Made by a program: the position numbers and the translations under genes | Assembly (NCBI RefSeq): GCF_910592395.1 | Contig: NC_088317.1 | Span: forward strand, 15,810,001-15,874,000 | Direction: 5' to 3' | Length of the DNA stretch: 64,000 nucleotides | From: Lineus longissimus | Lineage: Eukaryota; Nemertea; Pilidiophora; Heteronemertea; Lineidae | The notes under the pieces: model-generated | Database searches by the model: none | Seen by the model: only the letters and a program-made list of their open reading frames with translations | Told to the model about the DNA's origin: nothing | In this document: piece by piece, positions 10,634 through 21,400 of the stretch | Numbering within the stretch: position 1 is the stretch's first letter | How the letters are laid out: each line of letters opens with the position of its first letter

Positions 10634-11383
10634 TGTATACATTTTCGCTTTTGTTGCTGGCCAGGCTGTTTCTTTTCAGATATTTTCACAAATTGTGGAA
10701 ATAGAGGTGTGAAAGTTTGGCGGTTAAACTCTCTTTAAATATTTCATTTTCAAATTCAATTTCTAAGTCTTTCCTCTTTTATTTGTTTTCCTGGTGATTT
10801 TTTTGGTGTATTCAGTTCAAATATCAAAAGAGTATAATAAATGGATGTAAAATTTTACGAACACACAATTGCTCAAACATTGTCAAATAATGATAACATG
10901 TCAAATAATAGGAAATATGATATTGATGTAAAAATAATAACAACTGCTCAAGTAAAGCTTGCAATAATTCCATGACTGCATAGTAAAGTTTTTTTAACCG
11001 ATTTATTATGTGTACATTTCAGACACTGAATAGGTTGTTAATTTCTTCGTGAAAGAATTTCTGAATTAGGCGAGGGAAATGCAAAGTACTTTAATAAAAA
11101 AGTGCTATAAAAAAACTTACAAAATAACATTTATGGTAATTAGAATATGATTTTCCCAAATAAAATTGGTTTCACACTAGTTAATAATTTAGCCATCATG
11201 TCTCGAAAAAAATATGTGTCATTGCATATCACTGTAGTGCATAATGATTCGCTGTACATAATTAGTTAGTATTTTTAGGGCTTATAATGCAATATATGAA
11301 TTCCTTCTTTTTCAATATGTAGATATTTATAAGCTTCATATTTTGCATTTAGATTGTTTATTTGTTCAGTATAAAGACTAGTA

Positions 11384-11560
11384 CAGTAGAACCTCTCTAT
11401 TGAGGACACCCCAGGACTGACATATGCTGTCCTTATTGGCGAGGTGTCCTGATTAGCGAGGTCAAATCGAACGGAAACAACCAATTTGGGACCATAACTT
11501 GTGTCCTTGATAGAGAGGGTGTCCTTAATACAGAGGTGTCCGCAAAGGGAGGTTCTACTG
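11384..11560. mobile_element. Tigger-like MITE, inverted orientation
   Basis: TA / CAGTAGAACCTCTCTATTGA ... GGGAGGTTCTACTG / TA, 177 bp. The interior (GGACTGACATATGCTGTCC, ATTAGCGAGGTCAAATC) is the reverse complement of the other copies. Both ends and TA flanks are intact. Confidence 0.85.
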
Positions 11561-11734
11561 TAGTTCTTTGGTTACTATTTGTAGGTTATTTTGTGTTAAA
11601 TCTGTAAAATGTGACCCATTAGAGAAACTTCCCTCCGCACAAGATTTGTCCGATCTCCATATTGCCCAGACCTCTGAAATCAATCAAGGTATCAATGAAA
11701 TCAGGGTTAATCATATTTGGCAAAAGTAAGAAGT

Positions 11735-11968
11735 CACTGTGGTGTAGTGGCACGGACTTTTGACTGGCGGTCAAGAGGTCCCTGGTTCGATCCCCACTGT
11801 CGGTATGAGACTGTAGGCAAGTCTCTTTGTCTCACTCGCCTCACTCCACCCAGGCATAAAATGGGCCCAAGCCAGATATGCTCAGGTTGTGACACTGGTT
11901 TAGCAGCTCATCTGAGGCCTACTGAAAGATTTCAGGACAGACCAGAATTAAATTGTAAAGTCGGATGA
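11735..11968 (+). mobile_element. tRNA-derived SINE
   Basis: A box in TGGTGTAGTGGCACGG and B box GGTTCGATCCCC at about 11782-11793 sit in a tRNA-like head of about 70 bp. An unrelated body follows, with GTCTCACTCGCCTCACTCCA and TGGTTTAGCAGCTCATCTGA. It is not a functional tRNA: the ends do not pair and a body follows. Confidence 0.7.
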
Positions 11969-11995
11969 TTACCTTTCATAATTGATATCAAACTA

Positions 11996-12300
11996 TAATA
12001 CAATACAATACAATTTAATATTTATAACGCGCCTTTCCAGGTCGCCCTGCTCAAAGCGCGGGAAAAAAACCTCCTACTAAATACCGTAGTGTTTTTTGAA
12101 AAGCCAGGATTTTAAAGCGGTCTTGAATGAATTGATGGTTGGGATTGATCTTATTTCAGATGGTAAATTATTCCAAAGTTTTGGGGCAGCCACGGAGAAG
12201 CTTCGGTCCCCATAACGTGATTTTGAGCGTGGGACAATGAGAAGCTCTGAGGAGGACGACCTGGTCTGACGCGCTCTGGTCTGATTATGCAGCAGACAAG
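11996..12300. repeat. Probable retroelement 3' fragment
   Basis: It begins with (AATAC)n then TTTAATATTTATAACGCGCC, followed by GCTCAAAGCGCGG. Such pentamer-tailed GCGCCTTTCC/CAAAGCGC fragments are typical of dispersed SINE/LINE ends in marine invertebrates (recalled, not searched). A related-looking stretch is at 51195-51405. Confidence 0.4.
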
Positions 12301-12627
12301 ACAGATATGCCCAAACCTTTAACTTTAATAACTACTGGTGTGAAAATTCACGTTCCTTTTAACTTATTATTTAAATTTGGTTCATATAAGTATTACACTA
12401 GGTATCGGGAAAAAAAATTCTTAATTTTTTATTAGAATTTTTTTTCCCCTTGATGATATTGACTGGCCATAATGTGCTTAACAGGGTAAAATAAGTTTGT
12501 TAAATTTACATGTACATTTGTTTCTCAGTGAAAATTTTGTTGTATTGTTTGAGCGGTAGAGCACTTTGTCAAAATCAGTTGTTATTTTGTGCGTGATGGT
12601 GTTTGTTCTGTGAAGTGTTTTGTCTAT

Positions 12628-12988
12628 TTAAAGGGGGACTATAGGCAGGAGCTAGTGGTATCAGTTGGAGGTCTCCAAGCGACTAATAGCCACAGTAAAG
12701 GAACTGGCTTTGTAAAGACATAGAGGCACCAGGGCCCGTATAGAGGCACCAGGCACCAGTCACATGATAGAGGCACCGGGCACCAGGGCCCGAAAACTCA
12801 TGTTATCCCCGACGGCTCTCCTTAAGGACATTATCTCTTCCAGTTAAACCCATTAACATTTTCATGTTAAGACTTAACGCCTCCATTAAAGCTACAAGTA
12901 ATGTTTTTTTGAACAACTCAACCCTGTTGACGACTTTGTGTAACTTTATAATTGGGCCCCTTGGCTCCTCCCTATAATCTCCCTTTAA
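12628..12988. mobile_element. TTAA-flanked MITE, family 1 (GGGGGACTATAGGCAGGAG), copy 1
   Basis: The left end is TTAAAGGGGGACTATAGGCA and the right end is the inverse CTCCTCCCTATAATCTCCCTTTAA, with TTAA on both sides. The interior contains a short repeat of AGAGGCACCAGG. It is about 360 bp, longer than the copies at 14344-14541 and 49434-49650. Confidence 0.75.
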
Positions 12989-14062
12989 ATGGTGTATTTT
13001 TAAAAGTGATGTGATGTTCATATGTAAACTGGGTGTAACTTTTACAATTGGTACATGTACAAATATTTCAAACTACTTAACATAAATAATGTTCTCAAAT
13101 TGGTGAAGTGGGTGTTTTATATTCAGTTAATGGCTCCCGAAAGGCGCGTTTGACAATTTTTTCACCAAATAGTACCACTGCTCAAATCTGTACAATTTGA
13201 TATTGTTTTGTGATGGTGGTGATCTCTTTACAGTTTGTCCCTTGAAATCAGTCCGCCATGTTTCTGTCGTTGTTCGTGGCTCTCCATATTGCCGAGAGAG
13301 ATATTTCCAGCGAGACGATCCCTGGTGATAATTTCTGGCTTTATAACGGTGGCATTGTTATGCTAAAACTGTCAACGACCAAATTTTTGTGTCTTTTGAT
13401 TTTTGCGATTTGCAAGATTTAAAAAAATTTGATGTTTAACGATTTTTATTTTGGAAGATTCTGAAATTTCTTTTGGTTTTTCCAATCAGAAATGTTTTTC
13501 AAAAACTTTTATTTTCAACTCTCGCTTTTTTGTGAAATCTTCAAAGATTTGGTGGTTTCCAGTATAGAACATCTTTTTGACTCAATATCCTTGCCGACAT
13601 GCGCATGAATTGAAAATGATGTCACTGGCGTAAACATGAATCAAAGGTGAGGTGTAAGGGGCTGAGCTGTGCTTAATATATACCATGTCTGAAGTCCAAT
13701 GTCATGATTATTTTCTTCATGCAGCGCTATTGAATTGAAGAAAAATAGTCACTCATAGAGTGGAGAACGACAATAACACAGCAATATGGTGTACTGATAC
13801 TGTAGTTTGTAGTAACTGACTTAATCAAAATTAGACCATAGAGTATTTAGATTTTAAATTTCCATCAAGTCTGCCAAAAAAACTGATGCATTTTATAACA
13901 AAATGTTACCGAGATTTTGGCAGACTAAAGTGGAACACACAGTAGTTGTGGACGCAAATTATTTGTTGGTAGTTCACATGATTATTTTATAGAGTTTTAG
14001 AAAATAGTTCTAATGTTTGTGATGTTCTATGTTTCTCTAGAGAGATTTGGTCTCAGATTTTA
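12989..14062. other. Intergenic stretch without recognised feature
   Basis: AT-rich, with no conserved protein similarity, RNA gene or clear repeat recognised by reading. Confidence 0.35.
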
Positions 14063-14294
14063 CAGTCCTGGTCACAATTGACATTTCCACTGCTTCGCTT
14101 AAGCTGTGTACAGTATGCGCTGGTGCTATGTTACCTGTGTGCTGGTTGTGTGCATTTCTCAGTGAAGGCGATCCTGTCCAAAAGGTGCACATGAAATATT
14201 AAGTTTAGCGCCTCCTCACATGTAGATTGTGGTCAGATCTTTTGTGTAGGTTGCATATACACGAATTAAGGGATGTCAGTTGTGAGTGGGACTG
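14063..14294. mobile_element. TA-MITE (CAGTCCWRGTCA family), copy 3
   Basis: TA / CAGTCCTGGTCACAATTGAC ... GGGATGTCAGTTGTGAGTGG then GACTG / TA, 232 bp. The ends match the copies at 2189 and 9287; the interior is diverged. Confidence 0.75.
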
Positions 14295-14343
14295 TATGTA
14301 CGTTTAGTTTAGTTGTATCTTCTTATACAGGTGGGTAGGCTAC

Positions 14344-14541
14344 TTAAAGGGGGACTATAGGCAGGAGATACTGTAGGGGATTAAATTGGTAGTTTTCATT
14401 TGATTTCATATCCTCAAACAAGTGACTTCATGTCCTCACATAAGCATGAATAGTTTCAATGTAATGTGAGATTGGAGAGACCTCTATTGACAAGTAACTT
14501 AATCAGGCGTAACCTGTCTCCTGCCTATAGTCTCCCTTTAA
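14344..14541. mobile_element. TTAA-flanked MITE, family 1, best copy
   Basis: 198 bp, TTAA on both sides, with 25-bp terminal inverted repeats: TTAAAGGGGGACTATAGGCA at the left and the inverse TGCCTATAGTCTCCCTTTAA at the right, one mismatch. No ORF. TTAA flanks suggest a piggyBac-type mobiliser. Confidence 0.85.
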
Positions 14542-14893
14542 AATAAAAGTATGATAAAATTAGAATCCTTATTGGCTATTGGGTGAATCTTATTGGAGAA
14601 AATTATAAAATAATGTCAGCATGGTTTGGGAAACTTAACAGGTTAAATGGATGTCTGTATTCTTTGACCATCATAAACATTGTAGATTTCTTATAAACTT
14701 GATATAACAATAATGCTGTTATTTTCACCGAGGTTTTAAAGTATGATTTACCCGTCAAATTCCATGATGATAGTTCAACTGTTGAGTGGACACCTGAATT
14801 ACCAATCTGAGCAGGTTGGGGTAGATACTAGACCCTTTTGGTCAATTCATAGATTAACCCCATTTTTCTATCATCACCAAGACAGAATAATAA

Positions 14894-14982
14894 CAGTAGA
14901 ACCTCACTATTAAGGCAACCCTTGGGACTGACATATGCTGTCCATATAAGAGAGGTGTCCTGATTACAGAGAAGTTCCACTG
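14894..14982. mobile_element. Short Tigger-like MITE
   Basis: Only 89 bp: CAGTAGAACCTCACTATTAA ... GAAGTTCCACTG, with ACATATGCTGTCC from the inverted-orientation interior. It is an internally deleted relative of 11384-11560. Confidence 0.75.
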
Positions 14983-15144
14983 TAGCTTTAGGACTAAAGA
15001 TTGATGAGCAATTATACAAGTTTTGACAAGCCCTGTAATTATTTCAACAACTGCTGTACATTTTGAAATCTGGTAATTTCTATAACCCACAGTTTAATAA
15101 AGGAATTTTTCTACTGAAAGAAAGTATTCATTTTTTGTTGGCAG

Positions 15145-15271
15145 CTTTAAATACTGGAAAGGAGACATCCTTCCCCAATCACCTCATTTTGAAGGGAAAA
15201 AACCTGTTAGCTGAAGAGAAGGCAAAAATCTCCCGAGACATGTTTGAATCCTGTATAGCCAGCTGGCAGAG
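15145..15271 (+). other. Possible isolated exon, unidentified
   Basis: A 127-bp segment lies between a plausible acceptor (TTTTTTGTTGGCAG) and donor (AG then GTAATT). In one frame it encodes about 41 residues, including TSFPNHLILKGKNLLAEE and RDMFESCIASWQR, which look protein-like. I do not recognise the family and see no partner exon nearby, so this may be chance or an exon relic. Confidence 0.2.
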
Positions 15272-15319
15272 GTAATTATGTAAGAATCGATAACCAGCTG
15301 GAAGAGTACTCAGTCCTTT

Positions 15320-15780
15320 CGGCATGAAGCCCCCATGTACCTGGGACACCGTCAAGATCCCTCTGCCTCTGGCAAGACATTTCTCTAACTCATACAGGCC
15401 CAGGTAACCGACTTGGCTACTAAGTATTACATGTATACTTGTTGTAGCGAATGTACCTGTGGTAGCCCATATACCTGGGAAACCATCAAGAAGACCCTTC
15501 TGCCTCGGGTAGAGCTTCTATCTCACTGTGTCATTGAAGATAGGCCAAAATACCCTACTGTCTTGGAGAAGCTCCTGTACCTTGGATATCAGGACCCTTT
15601 TGCTTTTGGTAGAGCTTCTGTTTCACTGTCCTTTTGACGACAGGCCCATGTCCCCACATTGGATAGGGATCCCATCCCTACCCAAGTATGGCAAGAATCT
15701 CTAAAACGGACCTCTGCTTTTGATATAAGGGTAAGGGGCAATCTAAATTACTCACACAGCATGAGAAGGCGCTCCACCTT
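15320..15780. repeat. Degenerate left border of the satellite block
   Basis: Loose repeats of about 100 bp share TACCTGGGA, CCATCAAG, CTTCTGCCTC and GGTAGAGCTTCT. They lead into the regular 54-bp array. This is inferred to be a decayed edge of the same or a related satellite. Confidence 0.45.
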
Positions 15781-15782
15781 TG

Positions 15783-18400
15783 ATGCAGGGACTGTCGCAA
15801 TCTGTCCTCACACAGCAAGACGGAGCTCCACCTTTGATACAGGGACTGTCGCAATCTGTCCTCACACAGCAAGACGGAGCTCCGCCTTTGATACAGGGAC
15901 TGTCGCAATCTGTCCTCACACAGCAAGACGGAGCTCCGCCTTTGACACAGGGACTGTCGCAATCTGTCCTCACAAAGCAAGACAGAGCTCCTCCTTTGAT
16001 GCAGGGACTGTCTGAATCTGTCCACACACAGCAAGACGGAGCTCCGTCTTTGATACAGGGACTGTCGCAATCTGTCCTCACACAGCAAGACGGAGCTCCA
16101 CCTTTGATACAGGGACTGTCGCAATCTGTCCTCACACAGCAAGACGGAGCTCTACCTTTGATACAGGGACTGTCGCAATCTGTCCTCACACAGCAAGACG
16201 GAGCTCCGCCTTTGATACAGGGACTGTCGCAATCTGTCCTCACACAGCAAGACGGAGCTCCGCCTTTGACACAGGGACTGTCGCAATCTGTCCTCACAAA
16301 GCAAGACGGAGCTCCGCCTTTGATACAGGGACAGTCGCAATCTGTGCTCACAAAGCAAGACGGAGCCCCGCCTTTGATACAGGGACAGTCGCAATCTGTC
16401 CTCACAAAGCAAGACGGAGCTCCGCCTTTGACGCAGGGACTGTCGCAATCTGTCCTCACAGGGTAAGAAGGAGCTCCGCCTTTGATACAGAGACTGTCAC
16501 AATCTGTCCTCACAGAGCAAGACGGAGCTCCGCCTTTATTACAAGTGACTGTCTGAATCTATCCTCACACAGCAAGACGGAGCTCCGCCTTTGATGCAGG
16601 GACTGTCGCAATCTGTCCTCACAAAGCAAGACGGAGATCCACCTTTGATACAGGGACTGTCACAATCTGTCCTCACGTAGCAAGACGGATCTCCACCTTT
16701 GATACAGGGACTGTCACAATCTGTCCTCACACAGCAAGACGGATCTCCACCTTTGATACAGGGACTGTCGCAATCTGTCCTCACAAAGCAAGACGGAGCT
16801 TCGCCTTTGATACAGGGACTTTCACAATCTGTCCTCACACAGCAAGACGGAGCTCCGACTTTGATATAGGGACTGTCTGAAGCTGTCCTCACACAGCAAG
16901 ACGAAGCTCCGCCTTTGATACAGTGACTGTCGCAATCTGTCCTCACAAAGCAAGACGGGGCTCTGCCTCTGATGCAGGGACTGTCGCAATCTGTCCTTAC
17001 GTAGCAAGACGGAGCTCAGCCTTTGATGCAGGGACTGTCGCAATCTGTCCTCACAAAGCAAGACGGAGCTCCGCCTATGATACAGGGACTGTCTGAATCT
17101 GTCCTCACACAGCAAGACGGATCTCCGCCTATGATACAGGGACTGTCTGAATTGTCCTCACACAGCAAGACGGATCTCCGCCTATGATACAGGGACTGTC
17201 TGAATTGTCCTCACACAGCAAGACGGATCACCGCCTTTGATACAGGGACAGTCGCAATCTGTCCTCACACAGCAAGACGGTGCTCCACGTTTGATACAGG
17301 GACAGTCGTAATCTGTCCTCACACAGCAAGACGGTGCTCCACCTTTGATACAGGGACAGTCGCAATCTGTCCTCACACAGCAAGACGATGCTCCACCTTT
17401 GATACAGGGACAGTCGTAATCTGTCCTCATACAGCAAGACGATGCTCCACCTTTGATACAGGGACAGTCGCAATCTGTCCTCATACAGCAAGACGGTGCT
17501 CCACCTTTGATACAGCGACAGTCGTAATCTGTCCTCACACAGCAAGACGGTGCTCCACATTTGATACAGGGACAGTCGCAATCTGTCCTCACACAGCAAG
17601 ACGATGCTCCACCTTTGATACAGGGACAGTCGCAATCTGTCCTCATACAGCAAGACGGAGCTCCACCTTTGATACAGGGACAGTCGCAATCTGTCCTCAC
17701 ACAGCAAGACGGTGCTCCACCGACAGGAACAGTCGCAATCTGTCCTCACGTAGCAAGATGGAGCTCCTCCTTTGATACTGGGACTGTCGCAATCTGTCCT
17801 CACGTAGCAAGATGGAGCTCCGCCTTTGATACAGGGACTGTCGCAATCTGTCCTCATACAGCAAGACGGAGCTCCGCCTTTGATACAGGGACTGTCGCAA
17901 TCTGTCCTCACGTAGCAAGATGGAGCTCCACCTTTGATGCAGGGACTGTCGCAATCTGTGCTCACGTAGCAAGACGGAGCTCCTCCTTTGATACTGGGAC
18001 TGTCGCAATCTGTCCTCACACAGCAAGACGGAGCTCCGCCTTTGACACAGGGACTGTCGCAATCTGTCCTCACTCAGCTGGACGGAGATCTGCCTTTGAT
18101 ACAGGGACTGTCACAATCTGTCCTCACTCAGCTGGACGGAGATTCGCCTTTGATACAGGGACGCCTTTGATACAAGGACTGTCGCAATCTGTCCTCAAAA
18201 GGCAAGTCGGAGCTCCGCCTTTGATACAGGGTCTGTCGAAATCTGTCCTCACACAGCAAGAGGGAGCTCTGCCTTTGATACAGGGACTGTCGCAATATGT
18301 CCTCACGCAGCAAGACGGAGCTCCTCCTTTGATTCAGGGACTGTCGCAATCTGTCCTCACACAGCAAGACGGAGCTCCACCTTTGATGCAGGGACTGTAT
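15783..18400. repeat. 54-bp satellite array
   Basis: About 48 tandem copies of a 54-bp unit such as GCAAGACGGAGCTCCGCCTT followed by TGATACAGGGACTGTCGCAA and TCTGTCCTCACACA. A few copies carry 1-bp indels (for example 17140-17220). Variants cluster locally (GGAGCTCCGCC, GGTGCTCCACC, GGATCTCC), as expected from unequal exchange. Because 54 is divisible by three, several frames stay open for up to 281 codons on both strands; the minus strand reads RTDCDSPCIKGGAPSCCV repeats. No promoter, start context or splice evidence supports expression. Confidence 0.95.
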
Positions 18401-21400
18401 AAAGCCAAATTTCCTCAATGCAGGGACAGTCTGGATCGGTCGACGCACAGTAAGACGGGTTCAGTGATAAAGGTATCAGGCTGTTTCGCTACATTGCCAG
18501 TTCGCTACAAGTCGTTTCGCTACATGTGGCGGTCGTTTCGCTACATGGTAGGTCGTTTCGCTACATGGATGGAGTCGTTTCGCTACATGATGGGTATGGT
18601 CGTTTCGCTACATGGAGGACGTTTCGCTACATGGGTGGAGTCGTTTCGCTACATGGATGTAGTCATTATTTTTACTCTATTTTACCCTACTATAATTCCC
18701 GGTGGTGACTACAAATTTATTATAGCACAGTTTGCCGGTAAAAAAACTTATACGGTTTGATGGCGCGCAAGGGGTACTTGTCGTCCTGGCCTGGGTTAGG
18801 CCACATAAAAAAAAGAGTTGGTGATCGTCCCCGCCCGCCCCTACGAAAAACGCCCGGCCCCATTTTTTGTTAAAATCCTAAAAAAGTTGGTATAATGTTC
18901 TCTGCTATAGGGTCAGAATTGCATGGTTGGAATCTCTATGAAATTTCCTATCAAATGACACCAAACATGTCTGTTTAGGTTTATTGTACCCAGAGATATT
19001 TACTTGATTTGAGCGAAAGATTGCTCCTATAGCGCCACTAAGAGCGTCAGTGTCATACACTGTGTATACTACAATGGTCGGGAGGACTGGTTCCCATGCC
19101 ATCATATTTACAATATCTTGAAGTATTGAACTGTGAGAATTTTGAAAGAGATCAGTCCACCAACAGCTATACCCGTCGAACTTTGGGACATTTTTTTTGG
19201 GACACCCGATATATATGCATTGAGCTGCCTCAAATTAATTGTTCCATCATTTGACCGTATATCTATATATACAGATGGATGATGAGATTTATACTTAAAT
19301 GAACTCTCAATATATACCGTGCTTTGCGTGAATTTATTGCAAAAGCTGAGTTTGTCGATTTATTTCTTTATTTTTATTACTTGCTTAGAAATATCTATAG
19401 GCCATGCACATTTGTCTCTTTTACATTTTTGAGGGCCCTGAAAAGGGCCGTATATTAATGCTGCACCAAAGGCCTAGCGCCTCCTAAGGATACCGCCCCG
19501 GATTTCTCGTGCCAGTCTATGTTGTTATTGATTGACAGGGGTCATTCAAACGCACTCCAACGCAGATTTGGAGGCCTTTGCAAGGCCTTCGCGTTGGCTC
19601 GCTCGTCTCCACCCATGTAGCGAAACGTCCTCCATGTAGCGAAACGACCATACCCATTATGTAGCGAAACGACTCCACCCATCGCTCGTCTCCACCCATG
19701 TAGCGAAACGACCTACCATGTAGCGAAACGACCGCCACATGTAGCGAAACGACTTGTAGCGAACTGGCAATGTAGCGAAACGACAGTAATTCCATAAAAA
19801 GACGGGTTCAATGACTGAAGACACCGATATATTTAAGTGTCACAACCTTCCTCAAGCTATCTGTCCTCAATGCATGGACTCCCTGAATCTGTCCTCGCAC
19901 AACAAGACAGGTTCTGTGACGAAATGCATCCATGTAAGTGTCACAATCTTTCTCAGGTCGTCTGTCCTAAGTGGAGGGACTGTCTGGATCTGTCCTCACA
20001 CAACAAGACGAGTTCAGTGACCAAAGGCATCGATGTAAGTGTCACAATCAGTGACAAGCTATTTGTCCACAATGCAGTGACTCTCAGGACCTGTCCTCTC
20101 ACAGTGAGACGGGCTTCGAGATAAAGGGATCGGTGTAAGAGTCACAATCTTTCTCAAGCCAGCTGTCCTCAATGGAGGGACTCTCTGGATCAATCCTCTC
20201 ACAACAAGACACGTTCAATGACTGAAGACATCGATATATTAAAGTGTCACAATCTTTCTCAAGCTATTGTCCTCAATGCAGGGATTCCCTGAATCTGTCC
20301 TCACACAGTGAGACGGGTTTCGTGATAAAGGGATCGGTGTAAGAGTCACAATCTTTCTCAAGCCAACTGTCCTCAATGGAGGGACTCTCTGGATCAATCC
20401 TCTCACAACAAGACACGTTCAATGACTGAAGACATCGATATATTAAAGTGTCACAATCTTTCTCAAGCTATTGTCCTCAATGCAGGGATTCCCTGAATCT
20501 GTCCTCACACAGTGAGACGGGTTTCGTGATAAAGGGATCGGTGTAAGAGTCACAATCTTTCTCAAGCCAACTGTCCTCAATGGAGGGACTCTCTGGATCA
20601 ATCCTCTCATAACAAGACGGGTTCAGTGACTGAAGACATCGATGTATTAAAGTGTCACAATCTTTCTCAGGTCGTCTGTCCTCAGTGCAGGGACTGTCTG
20701 GATCTGTCCTCACACAACAAGACGAGTTCAGTGACTGAAGATTACAGTGTAGATGTCACAATCTTTCTGAGGCCATCTGTTCTTAATGCAGGGACTCTCT
20801 GATTCTCTCCTCCCTGAATCAGTCCTCCCATAACAAGACAGGTTCAGTGACCAAAGGCATTGGTGTACGTGTCACAATCGATGACAAGCTATTTGTCCTC
20901 AATGCAGGGAGTTTCTGGATCTCACCTCTCACAGTGAGACGGGCTTCGTGATAAAGGGATCGGTGTAAGAGTCACAATCTTTCTCAAGCCAACTGTCCTC
21001 AATCCAGTGACTCTCTGGATCAATCCTCTCACAACAAGACGGGTTCAATGACAGAAGACATCGATATATTAAAGTGTCACAATCTTTCTCAAGCTATCTG
21101 TCCTCAATGCAGGGATTCCCTGAATCTGTCCTCGCACTGCTAGACAGGTTCAGTGACCAAAGGCATCGATATAAGTGTCACAATCTTTCTCAGGTCGTCT
21201 GTCTTCAGTGCAGGGACTGTCTGGATCTGTCCTCACACAACAAGACGAGTTCAGTGACTTAAGATTACAGTGTAGGTGTCACAATCTTTCTGAGGCCATC
21301 TGTTCTCAATGCAGGGACTCTCTGGTTCTCTCCTCCCTGAATCTGTCCTCCCACAACAAGACAGGTTCATTGACCAAAGGCATCGATGTAAGTATCACAA

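Noticed and set aside
15752-18760. Long overlapping frames of 121-399 codons on both strands, including Cys-rich 18-residue repeats
   Set aside because: They are translations of a 54-bp satellite. Since 54 is a multiple of three, a stop-free unit gives open frames in several phases at once on both strands. No start context, splice signals or conservation support a protein.
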